In this document: in pieces, positions 32,850-40,905 of the stretch
Position numbering within the stretch: position 1 is the first letter of the stretch
Layout: every line of letters begins with the position of its first letter
NCBI RefSeq assembly: GCF_002735645.1
Contig: NZ_PDZG01000010.1
Location: forward strand, 26,684 to 90,683
Direction of reading: 5' to 3'
DNA from: Iodobacter sp. BJB302
GTDB lineage: Bacteria; Pseudomonadota; Gammaproteobacteria; Burkholderiales; Chitinibacteraceae
Length of the DNA stretch: 64,000 nucleotides
Program-made: the position numbers and the translations under genes
Notes under the pieces: model-generated
Databases searched by the model: none
Told to the model about the DNA's origin: nothing
The model's input: only the letters and a program-made list of their open reading frames with translations

Positions 32850-33563
32850 TTACCTACACAGTTTTTCACATGGCACACCGTCACGATCCCCATCAATAGT
32901 CTGCACCCCGCAGTGTTGCAAATAAAATTTAGCCTCTTCACACGACGACATCTCTTTGCAATAACGTTTAGAACCGCAGCTAAAACTTGATCCTGAAGTG
33001 GAAGTACTCAGCACACTGGAAGTCTCAAGGGATTTTGTACCATCAGCTTTAGTACCGTGACGCCAGTCCCAAGGAGCAGTGGGGCTAATGTCAGACCAGA
33101 GGCCGAGGCGAGAAGCTTTGGCCTTGCTCTCCGCATCTCGATAAGCCATGTCATGCCCATACTGAACATAGAACCAGGCCATGCCTCGCTTTACTTGTTC
33201 AAGATTCGCATCAAGATTACCCACCAGAATTTTGCCAACTGTTCTTCCGTATTTGTCTTTTGTTTCAACTTCAACACTTACGTTTTTTCCGTAGATCAGC
33301 TCTGATAATGATTGTTTTGATTTTTCACCAAACGCCTGAGCTTTTTCTGGGGCGTCTATTTGGCCAAGCCGGATTTTTACAGGCTGGTGAGCCGATGTTA
33401 GTAATGTTGCGGTATCTCCATCACTGATACCAATAATTTGCCCTGTGAGGGTTTCCGCGTGTAAAGGAAAAGAGATAAATGCAAATAGAAGAGTATGAAG
33501 GAAACTTTTTAGTATTTCTTTTTCACTCAATTTAAAAAATAGATTAGCTTGCATCATCGACAT
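32850..33563 (-). CDS. Secreted thermonuclease-family nuclease with Excalibur domain
   Basis: About 237 residues (start among clustered ATGs at 33563, 33557 and 33554; a TTG lies at 33572). A signal peptide (FLHTLLFAFISFPLHA) precedes a staphylococcal-nuclease domain: GISDGDTATLL, VKIRLGQIDAPEKAQAFG (with the catalytic Arg and Asp pair), KDKYGRTVGKIL and KRGMAWFYVQYG. After a Ser/Thr-rich linker comes an Excalibur domain (CEEAKFYLQHCG, then DGDRDGVPCEKLC). It probably degrades extracellular or periplasmic DNA. AT-rich cargo in the immunity region. Confidence 0.88.
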   Translation of the reverse strand: MSMMQANLFFKLSEKEILKSFLHTLLFAFISFPLHAETLTGQIIGISDGDTATLLTSAHQPVKIRLGQIDAPEKAQAFGEKSKQSLSELIYGKNVSVEVETKDKYGRTVGKILVGNLDANLEQVKRGMAWFYVQYGHDMAYRDAESKAKASRLGLWSDISPTAPWDWRHGTKADGTKSLETSSVLSTSTSGSSFSCGSKRYCKEMSSCEEAKFYLQHCGVQTIDGDRDGVPCEKLCR

Positions 33564-33676
33564 TTTCCTCAATTGAAACCCGGTATGCTTTTTTGGCAGA
33601 ACTGCGTGTAGATTTAACTACAGGTGCATTAACCCATTGAGCAAGATTATTGACTATTCGATTCGCTAACCTGGCA

Positions 33677-34297
33677 TTAAACTCTAGCCCAAGCTAACAA
33701 TGGCCCAACCCAACCCATGTACCAAGCAAATATGAAAAAGCTCGCAGTCAAGGCACATATCAATAGTTGTTTCCAATAACCAATCTTTTCATCTATTTCT
33801 TCACATGCTGAGCAAGGCTGATCAGCTCGTTTTTTTTGCCAGGCAACTTGTTTTTTTAATGTTTCAATCTTTTCACTCAGCTCACGCCTACTACCCACTA
33901 AATCCAGAGTCATCTGCTCCTGAAGTTCAGAATCACGTCGAGCTTGGCCTAACCCTTCTTCTAACCCCTGAATACAGGCGAATTGTTGCTCTTGTTTTTT
34001 TAACTCTTGGGCTAGTCTTTTTTGGATAACCTCAGCAACCCTTTGCAGGGTAGCGATTTGGTCTAACTGAAGGTTTTTAAATAGAGTGATGCCGTAAAGT
34101 GTCTGACTAATTTTTTCTACTTCTTCTTTGCAATGCCAATCAGTGCAAATCTTCATCAGTTTTGAAACTGCATGATTGATTAACTCCTGCTCTTTGCTAA
34201 TGACCTTGCCGTGGTAATGATGAATATGAACTGTCGAACCCGATTCAGCATTAACCGCAGCACCTATATCACCATGGACTTCAATTTTTTCACCCAT
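33677..34297 (-). CDS. Coiled-coil membrane protein of the immunity region
   Basis: 206 residues. Residues 1-30 (KIEVHGDIGAAVNAESGSTV) resemble the C-terminus of the repressor encoded just upstream (KFVVHGSVGQNVETASNFTI). A long helical coiled coil spans residues ~75-165 (LAQELKKQEQQ, SRRELSEKIETLKKQVAWQK), with a CSAC pair, and one transmembrane helix lies near the end (LLICALTASFFIFAWYMGW). The gene starts three bases after the repressor stop, so it is co-expressed in the lysogen. A superinfection-exclusion or repressor-interacting role is possible but unproven. Confidence 0.65.
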   Translation of the reverse strand: MGEKIEVHGDIGAAVNAESGSTVHIHHYHGKVISKEQELINHAVSKLMKICTDWHCKEEVEKISQTLYGITLFKNLQLDQIATLQRVAEVIQKRLAQELKKQEQQFACIQGLEEGLGQARRDSELQEQMTLDLVGSRRELSEKIETLKKQVAWQKKRADQPCSACEEIDEKIGYWKQLLICALTASFFIFAWYMGWVGPLLAWARV

Positions 34298-34300
34298 CGC

Positions 34301-34693
34301 TTATTTATGTCCCTTGCGCATATCAATAGTGAAGTTGCTGGCTGTCTCTACGTTTTGACCTACTGAACCATGTACTACAAATTTACTGGTTTCCCCGCCC
34401 AGCGCAAATGCCAGCATGCGCTTTCTCGTTTTCTCGTCCATGGCCCGAAATTCATTCAGTAATAACAGCTCATCCGCAGCAAGGGCGGACTGTGAGTGAG
34501 TGCCTGTGACAATGTATTGAATATCAACTCCCATCTTAGCAATGGCCTCTAGCATCACGGCACTTGGCGCACTAATGCCAGCCTCGTAATTACAGTAAGT
34601 GCGCTTAGCCACTCCTCCCAATGCAGCCATTTGGTCTTGATTAAAACCTAAGCGCTTACGCTCTTCTTCTAGGCGCAAACTTATTTGCAACAT
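34301..34693 (-). CDS. XRE-family phage repressor
   Basis: 130 residues from the ATG at 34693 (AAAGGA about ten bases upstream; an ATG at 34714 lies inside the promoter-operator). The N-terminal HTH is RLGFNQDQMAALGGVAKRTYCNYEAG; the middle helix region (ADELLLLNEFRAMDEKTRKR) is typical of phage C proteins. The last ~25 residues form the polar HGSVGQNV-type tail found in many such regulators. Divergent from the early operon, with a perfect palindrome between; it most likely maintains lysogeny. Confidence 0.85.
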   Translation of the reverse strand: MLQISLRLEEERKRLGFNQDQMAALGGVAKRTYCNYEAGISAPSAVMLEAIAKMGVDIQYIVTGTHSQSALAADELLLLNEFRAMDEKTRKRMLAFALGGETSKFVVHGSVGQNVETASNFTIDMRKGHK

Positions 34694-34708
34694 TTTGCAA
34701 TATTCCTT

Positions 34709-34737
34709 TTGCATCTTGCAGAATTCTGCAATATGAT
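34709..34737 (+). promoter_or_regulatory. Early rightward promoter with a palindromic operator in its spacer
   Basis: -35 TTGCAT (34709-34714), 17-bp spacer, -10 TATGAT (34732-34737). The spacer is almost entirely the perfect 16-bp palindrome TTGCAGAATTCTGCAA (34716-34731). Further TTGCAA half-sites lie at 34685-34700. A repressor bound here would block early transcription. This matches the divergent XRE gene beside it. Confidence 0.8.
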
Positions 34738-34817
34738 AAACACATCAAACGCACAACATCATTCACACAAGACGCATCGCCATGCGGCCTGTGGAAAATC
34801 CCAAAGGAGCCAATGCT

Positions 34818-35009
34818 ATGACCCCTGCTCAAATCAAATCAAAGTTCCGTCGTGAAGGAAAAACCTTCACTGAATGGGCGGCCCAACACGGCTACACCCG
34901 TAATCAAGTTTATCGCGTGCTCAACGGTACTGATAAAGCGCATTACGGCAAAGCACATGATATTGCCGTGAAACTGGGCATGAAGTCCGTTGAAGCAATC
35001 GAGGCATGA
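34818..35009 (+). CDS. BcepMu gp16-family DNA-binding protein
   Basis: 63 residues from the ATG at 34818 (AAAGGAG nine bases upstream). FRREGKTFTEWAAQHGYTRN then VYRVLNGTDKAHYGKAHDIA is the pattern of the BcepMu gp16 family, a small HTH protein encoded first in the early operon. It probably acts like Cro/Ner to turn down early or repressor transcription. It helps classify the phage as BcepMu-like. Confidence 0.85.
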   Translation: MTPAQIKSKFRREGKTFTEWAAQHGYTRNQVYRVLNGTDKAHYGKAHDIAVKLGMKSVEAIEA

Positions 35010-35014
35010 TCATT

Positions 35015-35185
35015 ATGGAAACGCTCGCTCTTTCATGCGCTGCTCAACAGCCACCTAATGTATTAGTCGCCACCTTGTCTGCAGCATGCTTAGCACATCA
35101 GCTGGATCGGGTTGCAATTGCCCGCAAGCAAGCCGCCGAGCCTTTTGCAAAGCCCATTAATGCAGACCGCTCAGATAAACGCTAG
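35015..35185 (+). CDS. 56-residue early protein of unknown function
   Basis: An ATG at 35015 with GAGG ten bases upstream, five bases after the gp16-family stop. It encodes METLALSCAAQQPPNVLVAT... ending RSDKR. No family recognised; a short hydrophobic centre and basic C-terminus. Spacing and ribosome site support translation. Confidence 0.5.
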   Translation: METLALSCAAQQPPNVLVATLSAACLAHQLDRVAIARKQAAEPFAKPINADRSDKR

Positions 35186-35194
35186 GAGCTAATC

Positions 35195-35431
35195 ATGGAT
35201 GCTACCCAATATTGCCAATACGGTTTTCCAATTAATGCGCTGCTGTTTGGCGAGTGGCCCGCGCTTCATCCAGTTGATTGCACAGCCAGCGCAAAGACTC
35301 CCGCGCCTCTGTGTTCAGATCGGGGCGACCTGGCCAGCGGCGCTGTAGTAAAGAACGCTGCAGACCTGCCGAATCAAAGCCCGATTCCACTTCTAACGCG
35401 GCTACCAATGTTAACCAGGCATGAGCCATAG
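35195..35431 (+). CDS. Possible early small protein (competes with the antisense frame)
   Basis: 78 codons with a very good ribosome site (AGGAG seven bases before the ATG), nine bases after the 56-residue gene. The first ~20 residues read naturally (MDATQYCQYGFPINALLF), but the rest is Pro/Ser-rich and mirrors the opposite-strand frame at 35232-35477. Either only the N-terminal part matters or the frame is decayed. Listed because of its start signal. Confidence 0.3.
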   Translation: MDATQYCQYGFPINALLFGEWPALHPVDCTASAKTPAPLCSDRGDLASGAVVKNAADLPNQSPIPLLTRLPMLTRHEP

Positions 35432-35477
35432 CATTGATTTGGGCCTCAACTTTTACCAAACGATTTGCATCAGACAT
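35232..35477 (-). CDS. Antisense small protein inside the early operon
   Basis: 81 residues with good coding texture (MSDANRLVKVEAQINAMAHA, then ESLRWLCNQLDEARATRQ), predicted helical, with no membrane segment. It is on the minus strand within an otherwise plus-strand operon. No strong Shine-Dalgarno is visible. Amino-acid composition favours this frame over its mirror, but expression is uncertain. No family recognised. Confidence 0.5.
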   Translation of the reverse strand: MSDANRLVKVEAQINAMAHAWLTLVAALEVESGFDSAGLQRSLLQRRWPGRPDLNTEARESLRWLCNQLDEARATRQTAAH

Positions 35478-35590
35478 AGCCGTTTTTCCCGTTAGTGATT
35501 ATGCCCCTTTAGTTTCGCGTATGGAAATTAGTTTGCATAGGGCGAAAGTTTTTATTTGTTTAGAAGACAGCTGACCAAAGGTTTCTAAAA

Positions 35591-36064
35591 ATGCCGCGCA
35601 ATTGGAACTCCATTCAGCCCAGATCATTGATAGAAGCGCTGAGGCTCGCAAAAGACTACGCGCGGGAGAGGCACAACCTATCCGTGGAGCGGCTGGCAGA
35701 CCTACTGGGGGTGACGCATGACTGTCTTTATAAGTGGTTAGCAACAGGCAGGTTTCCTGCCAATTTGATCCCCGCTTATGAGAATGCGTGCCGCTGTCAT
35801 TTTGTAAGCCGCTGGCTGGTTTCTTCAGCTGGAAAACTGGTGATTGATATGCCAAGGGGCAATCGCGCTAGTGCTAAAGACATTCAAAACCTGCAGGCAG
35901 TACTCACCGAAGCAGTAGGGCAAATCCTGCGGTTTGCTGATGAAAAAAGTGATGCCGAAAAAACGCTGGCGGCAATCCAGCGGGGGTTGGAAAGCATGGC
36001 GTGGCACAAGCTGAATATTCAAAAACACAGCCAGCCAGAGCTGGCACTGGGAGATGAAGAATGA
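35591..36064 (+). CDS. Phage regulatory protein with helix-turn-helix
   Basis: 157 residues. An HTH is visible in LSVERLADLLGVTHDCLYKWLATG, with flanking ARERHNLS and PANLIPAYENACRCHFVSRW segments typical of early regulators of BcepMu-like phages. The C-terminal part (IQNLQAVLTEAVGQILRFAD) is helical and may oligomerise. It overlaps the next gene by an ATGA. The target is unknown. Confidence 0.7.
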   Translation: MPRNWNSIQPRSLIEALRLAKDYARERHNLSVERLADLLGVTHDCLYKWLATGRFPANLIPAYENACRCHFVSRWLVSSAGKLVIDMPRGNRASAKDIQNLQAVLTEAVGQILRFADEKSDAEKTLAAIQRGLESMAWHKLNIQKHSQPELALGDEE

Positions 36065-36363
36065 GCAAAACCCAAGCTAGCGGCAAAGGCAGCCGGGTGT
36101 TGCAGGTACTTAAAGCACTGCGCGGCCACACGATCACCGGCCTATCGAATAAGGATTTGGCTGATGCATTAGGTTGCAGCCCCGCCACCATCACCCGTGA
36201 TATGGCGGATTTAATTGATGCAGGGTTGGCTGTAAAGCTGGAAAACGGGCGATTTGCCCACTCGGTTCAAATGCTGCAGATCGCACAGGCCCATGCAGAA
36301 CATGTGGCCAAATTACAAAGCCGAATTATTGAAATTAACTGCCGCATCGCGGCTGGTGCTTAA
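36061..36363 (+). CDS. Winged-helix (IclR-type HTH) early regulator
   Basis: 100 residues. SRVLQVLKALRGHTITGLSN, then KDLADALGCSPATITRDMADLIDAG is a clear winged-helix DNA-binding domain, followed by a helical tail (AHAEHVAKLQSRIIEINCRI). It is translationally coupled to the upstream regulator. It probably tunes early or transposition gene expression. Confidence 0.78.
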   Translation: MSKTQASGKGSRVLQVLKALRGHTITGLSNKDLADALGCSPATITRDMADLIDAGLAVKLENGRFAHSVQMLQIAQAHAEHVAKLQSRIIEINCRIAAGA

Positions 36364-36374
36364 GGAGATTGACG

Positions 36375-37283
36375 ATGGGACGCGCAAAACAACCAACAAG
36401 CGAAGTAATTGATTTACCTGAATTGCCGGTTGAGCATGGGCTAAATCAGCAGCAAATGAGCACGCTCACGCAGGAGATTAGCGCTCAGTTTGGTGATGGG
36501 CAGATTTATGACCGCATCCGTGTTGTGAATGAGGCTCGGTTTTATATGGCCCAAAGCGCTGAAGCGATGCTGGAGGCAGGCAAGCGCCTGATTGTGCTGA
36601 AAGAGAACGAACCTCATGGCGAGTTTGAATCCATCGTCCGTGAGCAGCTGGGCCTCCCTGAGCGCACCGCCCGTTTAATGATGCAAGCAACGATTAAATA
36701 CACCTCTCCCTCTCTGGATTCAAAACGGCAAGCGCTTGCCGTTTTGGGAAAAACCAAGCTCTTTGAATTAATGACCGAAGATGATGATGAATTAGTAGCA
36801 CTTGCTGAGGGAGGCACTGTTGCGGGGCTAAAACTTGACGCCATTGACCGCATGACCACGCGTGAATTAAAGCGGGCCTTACGTGAAGGCAGTGAGAACT
36901 ATAAGTCACTCAGCCAGCTGCAAGCCAATACCAATGCTGAGCGCGACCAACTTAAGCTTGATTTAGCCAAGCGCGAAAAACTGATTGCTGAAATGGACCC
37001 GATTGATGTGGGTGATGAACTCAGAGTTGAAGTGAGTAAAAAAGTCTCTGCAGCCGAAATAGCACTGCGCTCATTAAAAAAACCGTTTGCCGCATTAGCT
37101 GAGCACACCGAACAGCATGGGTTTATGCATGACGATTTTATGGCGGGGCTATTGGGGCAATTGCAATTTGCACTCAACCAGCTGCGCGGTGAATTCAGTA
37201 TTAAAGAAGCCCCGGATGGTGAGGTGATGCCCGCCTGGATGAGAGAAGAAGCCCCGCTGCCCACCGCGCCGGAAGAGGCTTAA
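36375..37283 (+). CDS. DUF3102-domain early protein
   Basis: 302 residues from the ATG at 36375 (AAGGAG seven bases upstream; a TTG six bases earlier also opens the frame). The core EARFYMAQSAEAMLEAGKRL, LKENEPHGEFESIV and GLPERTARLMMQATIKY is the DUF3102 pattern, seen in early operons of transposable phages. A coiled-coil segment (LSQLQANTNAERDQLKLDLA) follows. The function is unknown; a role in transposition or host takeover is often assumed. Confidence 0.78.
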   Translation: MGRAKQPTSEVIDLPELPVEHGLNQQQMSTLTQEISAQFGDGQIYDRIRVVNEARFYMAQSAEAMLEAGKRLIVLKENEPHGEFESIVREQLGLPERTARLMMQATIKYTSPSLDSKRQALAVLGKTKLFELMTEDDDELVALAEGGTVAGLKLDAIDRMTTRELKRALREGSENYKSLSQLQANTNAERDQLKLDLAKREKLIAEMDPIDVGDELRVEVSKKVSAAEIALRSLKKPFAALAEHTEQHGFMHDDFMAGLLGQLQFALNQLRGEFSIKEAPDGEVMPAWMREEAPLPTAPEEA

Positions 37284-37286
37284 GCC

Positions 37287-39071
37287 ATGAGCGCCGTCCT
37301 TATCGAACGCATTGTTGCTGTGGCTCAGGCGGCCCGCCTTGCCGGGCATGGCGGCAAAGGCGCGATTTATCAAACGGCCTGCCGCGAGTTATGTCTGTCC
37401 CCCGGCACGCTGGCCAGAAAGCTGAAGGAGGTGTCTGTGACTGAGCCACGTAAACAGCGCAACGATGCGGGGCAAAGTCAGCTGGGCAGAGATGAGGCCA
37501 TGATCATTTCGGCGTTGTTGATGGAATCCACCCGTAAAAATGGCAAGCGTTTGTATTCGGTGGCAGATGCGGTGGAAACACTCAGAGCGAATGCCATGAT
37601 TCGGGCGGAATGTGTTGATAAAGCGTCGGGGGAAGTCAGGCTCTTATCGACCTCAAGCATTTCACGGGCACTGCGTACTTATGGCTTGCACCCTGATCAG
37701 TTGCTGGCCCCTGCGCCGGTCACAGAGCTAGCCAGCCTGCACCCTAATCATGTTTGGCAAATCGATGCCAGCCTGTGCGTGTTGTATTACCTGAAGCCGT
37801 CAATTGATCTGAATGCAAACGGGCTGCGGGTGATGGATCACGCGGAGTTTTATAAAAACAAGCCTAAAAACGTAGCGCGGATTGCGGCGGATCGGGTGTG
37901 GAGTTATGAGATCACCGAACACTGCAGCGGCTGGATTTATGTGGAATACGTGATGGGGGCAGAGTCGGGTGAAAACCTCTGCTCGGTACTGATTAATGCC
38001 ATGCAGGAGCGTGGCGGTGCAGACCTGCTGCACGGGGTGCCAAAGATCCTGAATCTGGACCCCGGCTCGGCCAATACGGCATCCATGACTAAAAATCTGT
38101 GTCGGGCGCTGGGCATTCAGATGGTGGTGCATAAGGCTGGCAGTGCCCGCGCCACGGGCCAAGTCGAAAACGCCCGCAATATTATCGAACGTAAGCTGGA
38201 GCCGGGTTTGAAGTTTCAGCCGGTGGCTAATTTGGATGAGTTGAATGCGCTGGCTAAGAAATGGCGTGCGCATTTTAACGCCACCGCCGTGCATAGCCGC
38301 CACGGCAAGACGCGCAATCAATTGTGGATGACGATTTTAGCCAGCCAGCTGATTAAAGCGCCCTCGGTTGAGGTATGCCGGGAACTGGCGGTGGCCGAGC
38401 CAGAAAGCCGCAAGGTGTCACCTAAGCTGCGCGTGTCATTCCAAGGGCGTGAGTTTGATGTGTCCAGCGTGCCGGATGTGATGGTGGGCGAAAAACTGAT
38501 GATCACCCGCAACCCCTGGCGCAGTGATGCGGCGCAGGTGGTGTTGGTGAATGAGGACGGCATGGAGGTCTTCCACATTGTGCCTGAGGTGGTGAAAAAC
38601 GAATACGGTTTCGCGGACACAGCGGCGACGTTTGGTGAGTTCAAATCCCACGCCGAAACACCGGCACAACGGGCGGTCAAACAGATTGAGCAGCTGGTTA
38701 CGGGTACCGATTCGCAGGCCGATGCAGAAGTGGCCCGTAAAGCCAAGGCGCTGCCCTTTGGTGGCCAGCTTGATCCTTATAAACACATTGATGATGCCGA
38801 GCTGCCGACCTATCTACCTCGCCGTGGTACCGAGCATGAACTCACTGCGCCGGTGCTTGAGTTTCCTCCGCTTTCGCATATTGAAGCCGCCAAATTGCTC
38901 AAAGCCGCTGTTGAAAATGCCGGTGGGGCGTGGTCAGGTGAGCGTTTCCAATGGTTGGTACAGCGCTATCCAGCGGGCGTGCCTCAAGAACAAATCGAAG
39001 CAATCGCCGCTGAGCTGATTAGCCCTGCTGCGGACAAAAAAACACCGCTGCGCATCGTTAAAGCAGCCTGA
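37287..39071 (+). CDS. MuA-type DDE transposase
   Basis: 594 residues. A basic HTH N-terminus (LSPGTLARKLKEVSV) is followed by an rve/integrase core with the DD35E triad: Asp160 (HVWQIDAS), Asp258 (LNLDPGSANT) and Glu294 (ATGQVENARN). A Mu-type beta-barrel lies after it (KLRVSFQGREFDVSSVPDVM). It would bind the paired GATAAAT boxes at the prophage ends and carry out strand transfer for integration and replicative transposition. It forms an operon with the ATPase 13 bp downstream. Confidence 0.95.
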   Translation: MSAVLIERIVAVAQAARLAGHGGKGAIYQTACRELCLSPGTLARKLKEVSVTEPRKQRNDAGQSQLGRDEAMIISALLMESTRKNGKRLYSVADAVETLRANAMIRAECVDKASGEVRLLSTSSISRALRTYGLHPDQLLAPAPVTELASLHPNHVWQIDASLCVLYYLKPSIDLNANGLRVMDHAEFYKNKPKNVARIAADRVWSYEITEHCSGWIYVEYVMGAESGENLCSVLINAMQERGGADLLHGVPKILNLDPGSANTASMTKNLCRALGIQMVVHKAGSARATGQVENARNIIERKLEPGLKFQPVANLDELNALAKKWRAHFNATAVHSRHGKTRNQLWMTILASQLIKAPSVEVCRELAVAEPESRKVSPKLRVSFQGREFDVSSVPDVMVGEKLMITRNPWRSDAAQVVLVNEDGMEVFHIVPEVVKNEYGFADTAATFGEFKSHAETPAQRAVKQIEQLVTGTDSQADAEVARKAKALPFGGQLDPYKHIDDAELPTYLPRRGTEHELTAPVLEFPPLSHIEAAKLLKAAVENAGGAWSGERFQWLVQRYPAGVPQEQIEAIAAELISPAADKKTPLRIVKAA

Positions 39072-39084
39072 TCAGGAGCCTGAA

Positions 39085-40305
39085 ATGTTGAGATTAAAAG
39101 GCGTTTTGCACTCTTTATTAATAAAGCAATGTGATTTGGCTACCGCGATTGGTGTTTCAGATGCGGGTGTAGCGCAAATCATTAACCACAATGATTGGCC
39201 CAAACAGAGAAGTACAGACGAATTAAAAGCCGCCATTTTGGCATTTTTAGCGGAGCACGGCGCTGCAGTGGCGCAAACGCAGTATGTATTTGAAGTAGAA
39301 CCGACCCCTACAGCGTTTAAAGGGATTCGGGTTAATAACGACCAGATTCAAAACGCGCGGATTCACCATTCAAAAACTGCAATCAACGAGGATGACGTCA
39401 TGCTGCTAAGAAAACAAACCTTGCATCAAGCCACCCGCAAGCATTTTGGGCTGTTTCGAGATCCGTTTGCGGATGAGGCGGTGCAGTCGCACGAGGATAT
39501 GTATATCAGCCCCGATGTGCGCTATGTGCGCGAAGCGATGTTTCAGACCGCGAAACACGGGGGAATGATGGCGGTAGTGGCTGAATCTGGCGCGGGCAAA
39601 ACCACGCTGATGCGTGATTTGCAAGACCGTATTCTGCGTGAAAACCTGCCGATCATGATTATCCGCCCCTATGTTTTGGCTATGGAGGGAAATGATCGCA
39701 GCGGTAAAACGCTGAAAGCCTCCGATATCGTTGAGGCGATTAAAAGCGCGGTGGCCCCGCTGCAAAGAAATCGGGTTAATCCAGAGGCGCGGTTTAAGCA
39801 GCTGCACACGGCGCTGTGCGACAGCCACCAGGCAGGGTACAGCCACTGCCTGATTATTGACGAAGCCCACTCTCTGCCAATTGCCACGCTGAAGCACTTA
39901 AAGCGATTTTTTGAGCTGGAAATGGGTTTCAAAAAGCTGCTGAGCATCATCTTGGTGGGCCAGCCAGAGTTAAAAGCGAAGTTATCCGAGCGCAATTCGG
40001 AGGTGCGCGAAGTGGTGCAACGCTGCGAAGTGGTGGAGCTGCTGCCACTGGATGGGGCAAGGCTGGATGATTATCTGAAATTCAAATTTCAACGCATGAA
40101 TAAACCGGTGGCCGAGGTGATTGATGCAAGCGGTATTGAGGCGCTACGGGGCAAGCTGACGCTGGCCAGCAACCGATCCGGTCGAAATGAATCAGTTTCT
40201 CTGTTGTACCCGCTGGCAGTAGGCAACCTGCTGACTGCGTGTATGAATCTGGCGGCGCAGCTGGGTGCGCCGGTTGTTACTGCTGATGTAGTGAAGGGGG
40301 TGTGA
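39085..40305 (+). CDS. MuB-type transposition ATPase
   Basis: 406 residues. An N-terminal HTH domain (IKQCDLATAIGVSDAGVAQI) precedes an AAA+ ATPase with Walker A ESGAGKTT (167-174) and Walker B IIDEAH (257-262); VGQPELKAKL is the sensor region. MuB-like proteins bind target DNA, stimulate the transposase and confer target immunity. AGGAG precedes the ATG. Confidence 0.95.
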   Translation: MLRLKGVLHSLLIKQCDLATAIGVSDAGVAQIINHNDWPKQRSTDELKAAILAFLAEHGAAVAQTQYVFEVEPTPTAFKGIRVNNDQIQNARIHHSKTAINEDDVMLLRKQTLHQATRKHFGLFRDPFADEAVQSHEDMYISPDVRYVREAMFQTAKHGGMMAVVAESGAGKTTLMRDLQDRILRENLPIMIIRPYVLAMEGNDRSGKTLKASDIVEAIKSAVAPLQRNRVNPEARFKQLHTALCDSHQAGYSHCLIIDEAHSLPIATLKHLKRFFELEMGFKKLLSIILVGQPELKAKLSERNSEVREVVQRCEVVELLPLDGARLDDYLKFKFQRMNKPVAEVIDASGIEALRGKLTLASNRSGRNESVSLLYPLAVGNLLTACMNLAAQLGAPVVTADVVKGV

Positions 40306-40306
40306 G

Positions 40307-40630
40307 ATGGGAATCGCAATGCATGCTGTGGATCTGCAGCGCCCAGGGCTGGCCAAAGCAATGAAAGTTGCTGAAAACGTAACCATGTCGTTACGCGCCA
40401 TCGATTGGCTGATTCGCAAGGGTTTGTCTGTGGCCCTGCAAGGCAGCAAGGATGAGCTAACTGGAAAACCGTTTGTGCTTATTGAATACGCCCACGGTTA
40501 CTGCTCCAAATTTAAAGCGGATTTTGCTGCCGAGCGTGTGCGCTGCGTGTGCAATCACACGGGGACGTTTGAGGTGTGGCAGTTTGAAATGAATGGCTGC
40601 TTAATCCAATGGCTGGAGGTGAAATCATGA
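40307..40630 (+). CDS. Early protein of unknown function
   Basis: 107 residues starting one base after the ATPase stop. LAKAMKVAENVTMSLRAIDW, then KPFVLIEYAHGYCSKFKADF suggest a small mixed alpha/beta fold. No family recognised; similar proteins lie after the B gene in related prophages. It overlaps the next gene by four bases. Confidence 0.65.
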   Translation: MGIAMHAVDLQRPGLAKAMKVAENVTMSLRAIDWLIRKGLSVALQGSKDELTGKPFVLIEYAHGYCSKFKADFAAERVRCVCNHTGTFEVWQFEMNGCLIQWLEVKS

Positions 40631-40905
40631 GCGCTACTGTATTGAAGCCCGAAGTACTAAACCGCGAAAACGAGGCACTGCGCCGCTTGCGTGGGTTTGG
40701 AGTGCCAGTACTGCGGGTGATCCCCAGCTCGCAAGTGGTACCCGCTGACGATGCAATCACGCTGGAGATTGACGCGCATTTTCGCAAGGCGCTGCGGAAT
40801 GTGATGCTCAGCGGCATGCAGGTGCGCGATGTGGAGGGTGTGCGTGTTTGCGTGCAAGCCACGCAAATGTATGGCGTGCATATTTTATGGCGCGAAGCGG
40901 CGTGA
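40627..40905 (+). CDS. Early protein of unknown function
   Basis: 92 residues from the ATG at 40627 (GGAGGTGA just upstream; the frame from 40609 contains this ribosome site and is rejected). Content: RENEALRRLRGFGVPVLRVI, then PADDAITLEIDAHFRKAL and QVRDVEGVRVCVQATQMYGV. It is a small alpha/beta protein with no recognised family. Confidence 0.65.
   Translation: MSATVLKPEVLNRENEALRRLRGFGVPVLRVIPSSQVVPADDAITLEIDAHFRKALRNVMLSGMQVRDVEGVRVCVQATQMYGVHILWREAA

Noticed and set aside
33546..33690. About 50 open codons between the nuclease and membrane protein genes (minus strand)
   Set aside because: No ATG, GTG or TTG in the frame and no ribosome site; too short to call even a remnant gene.
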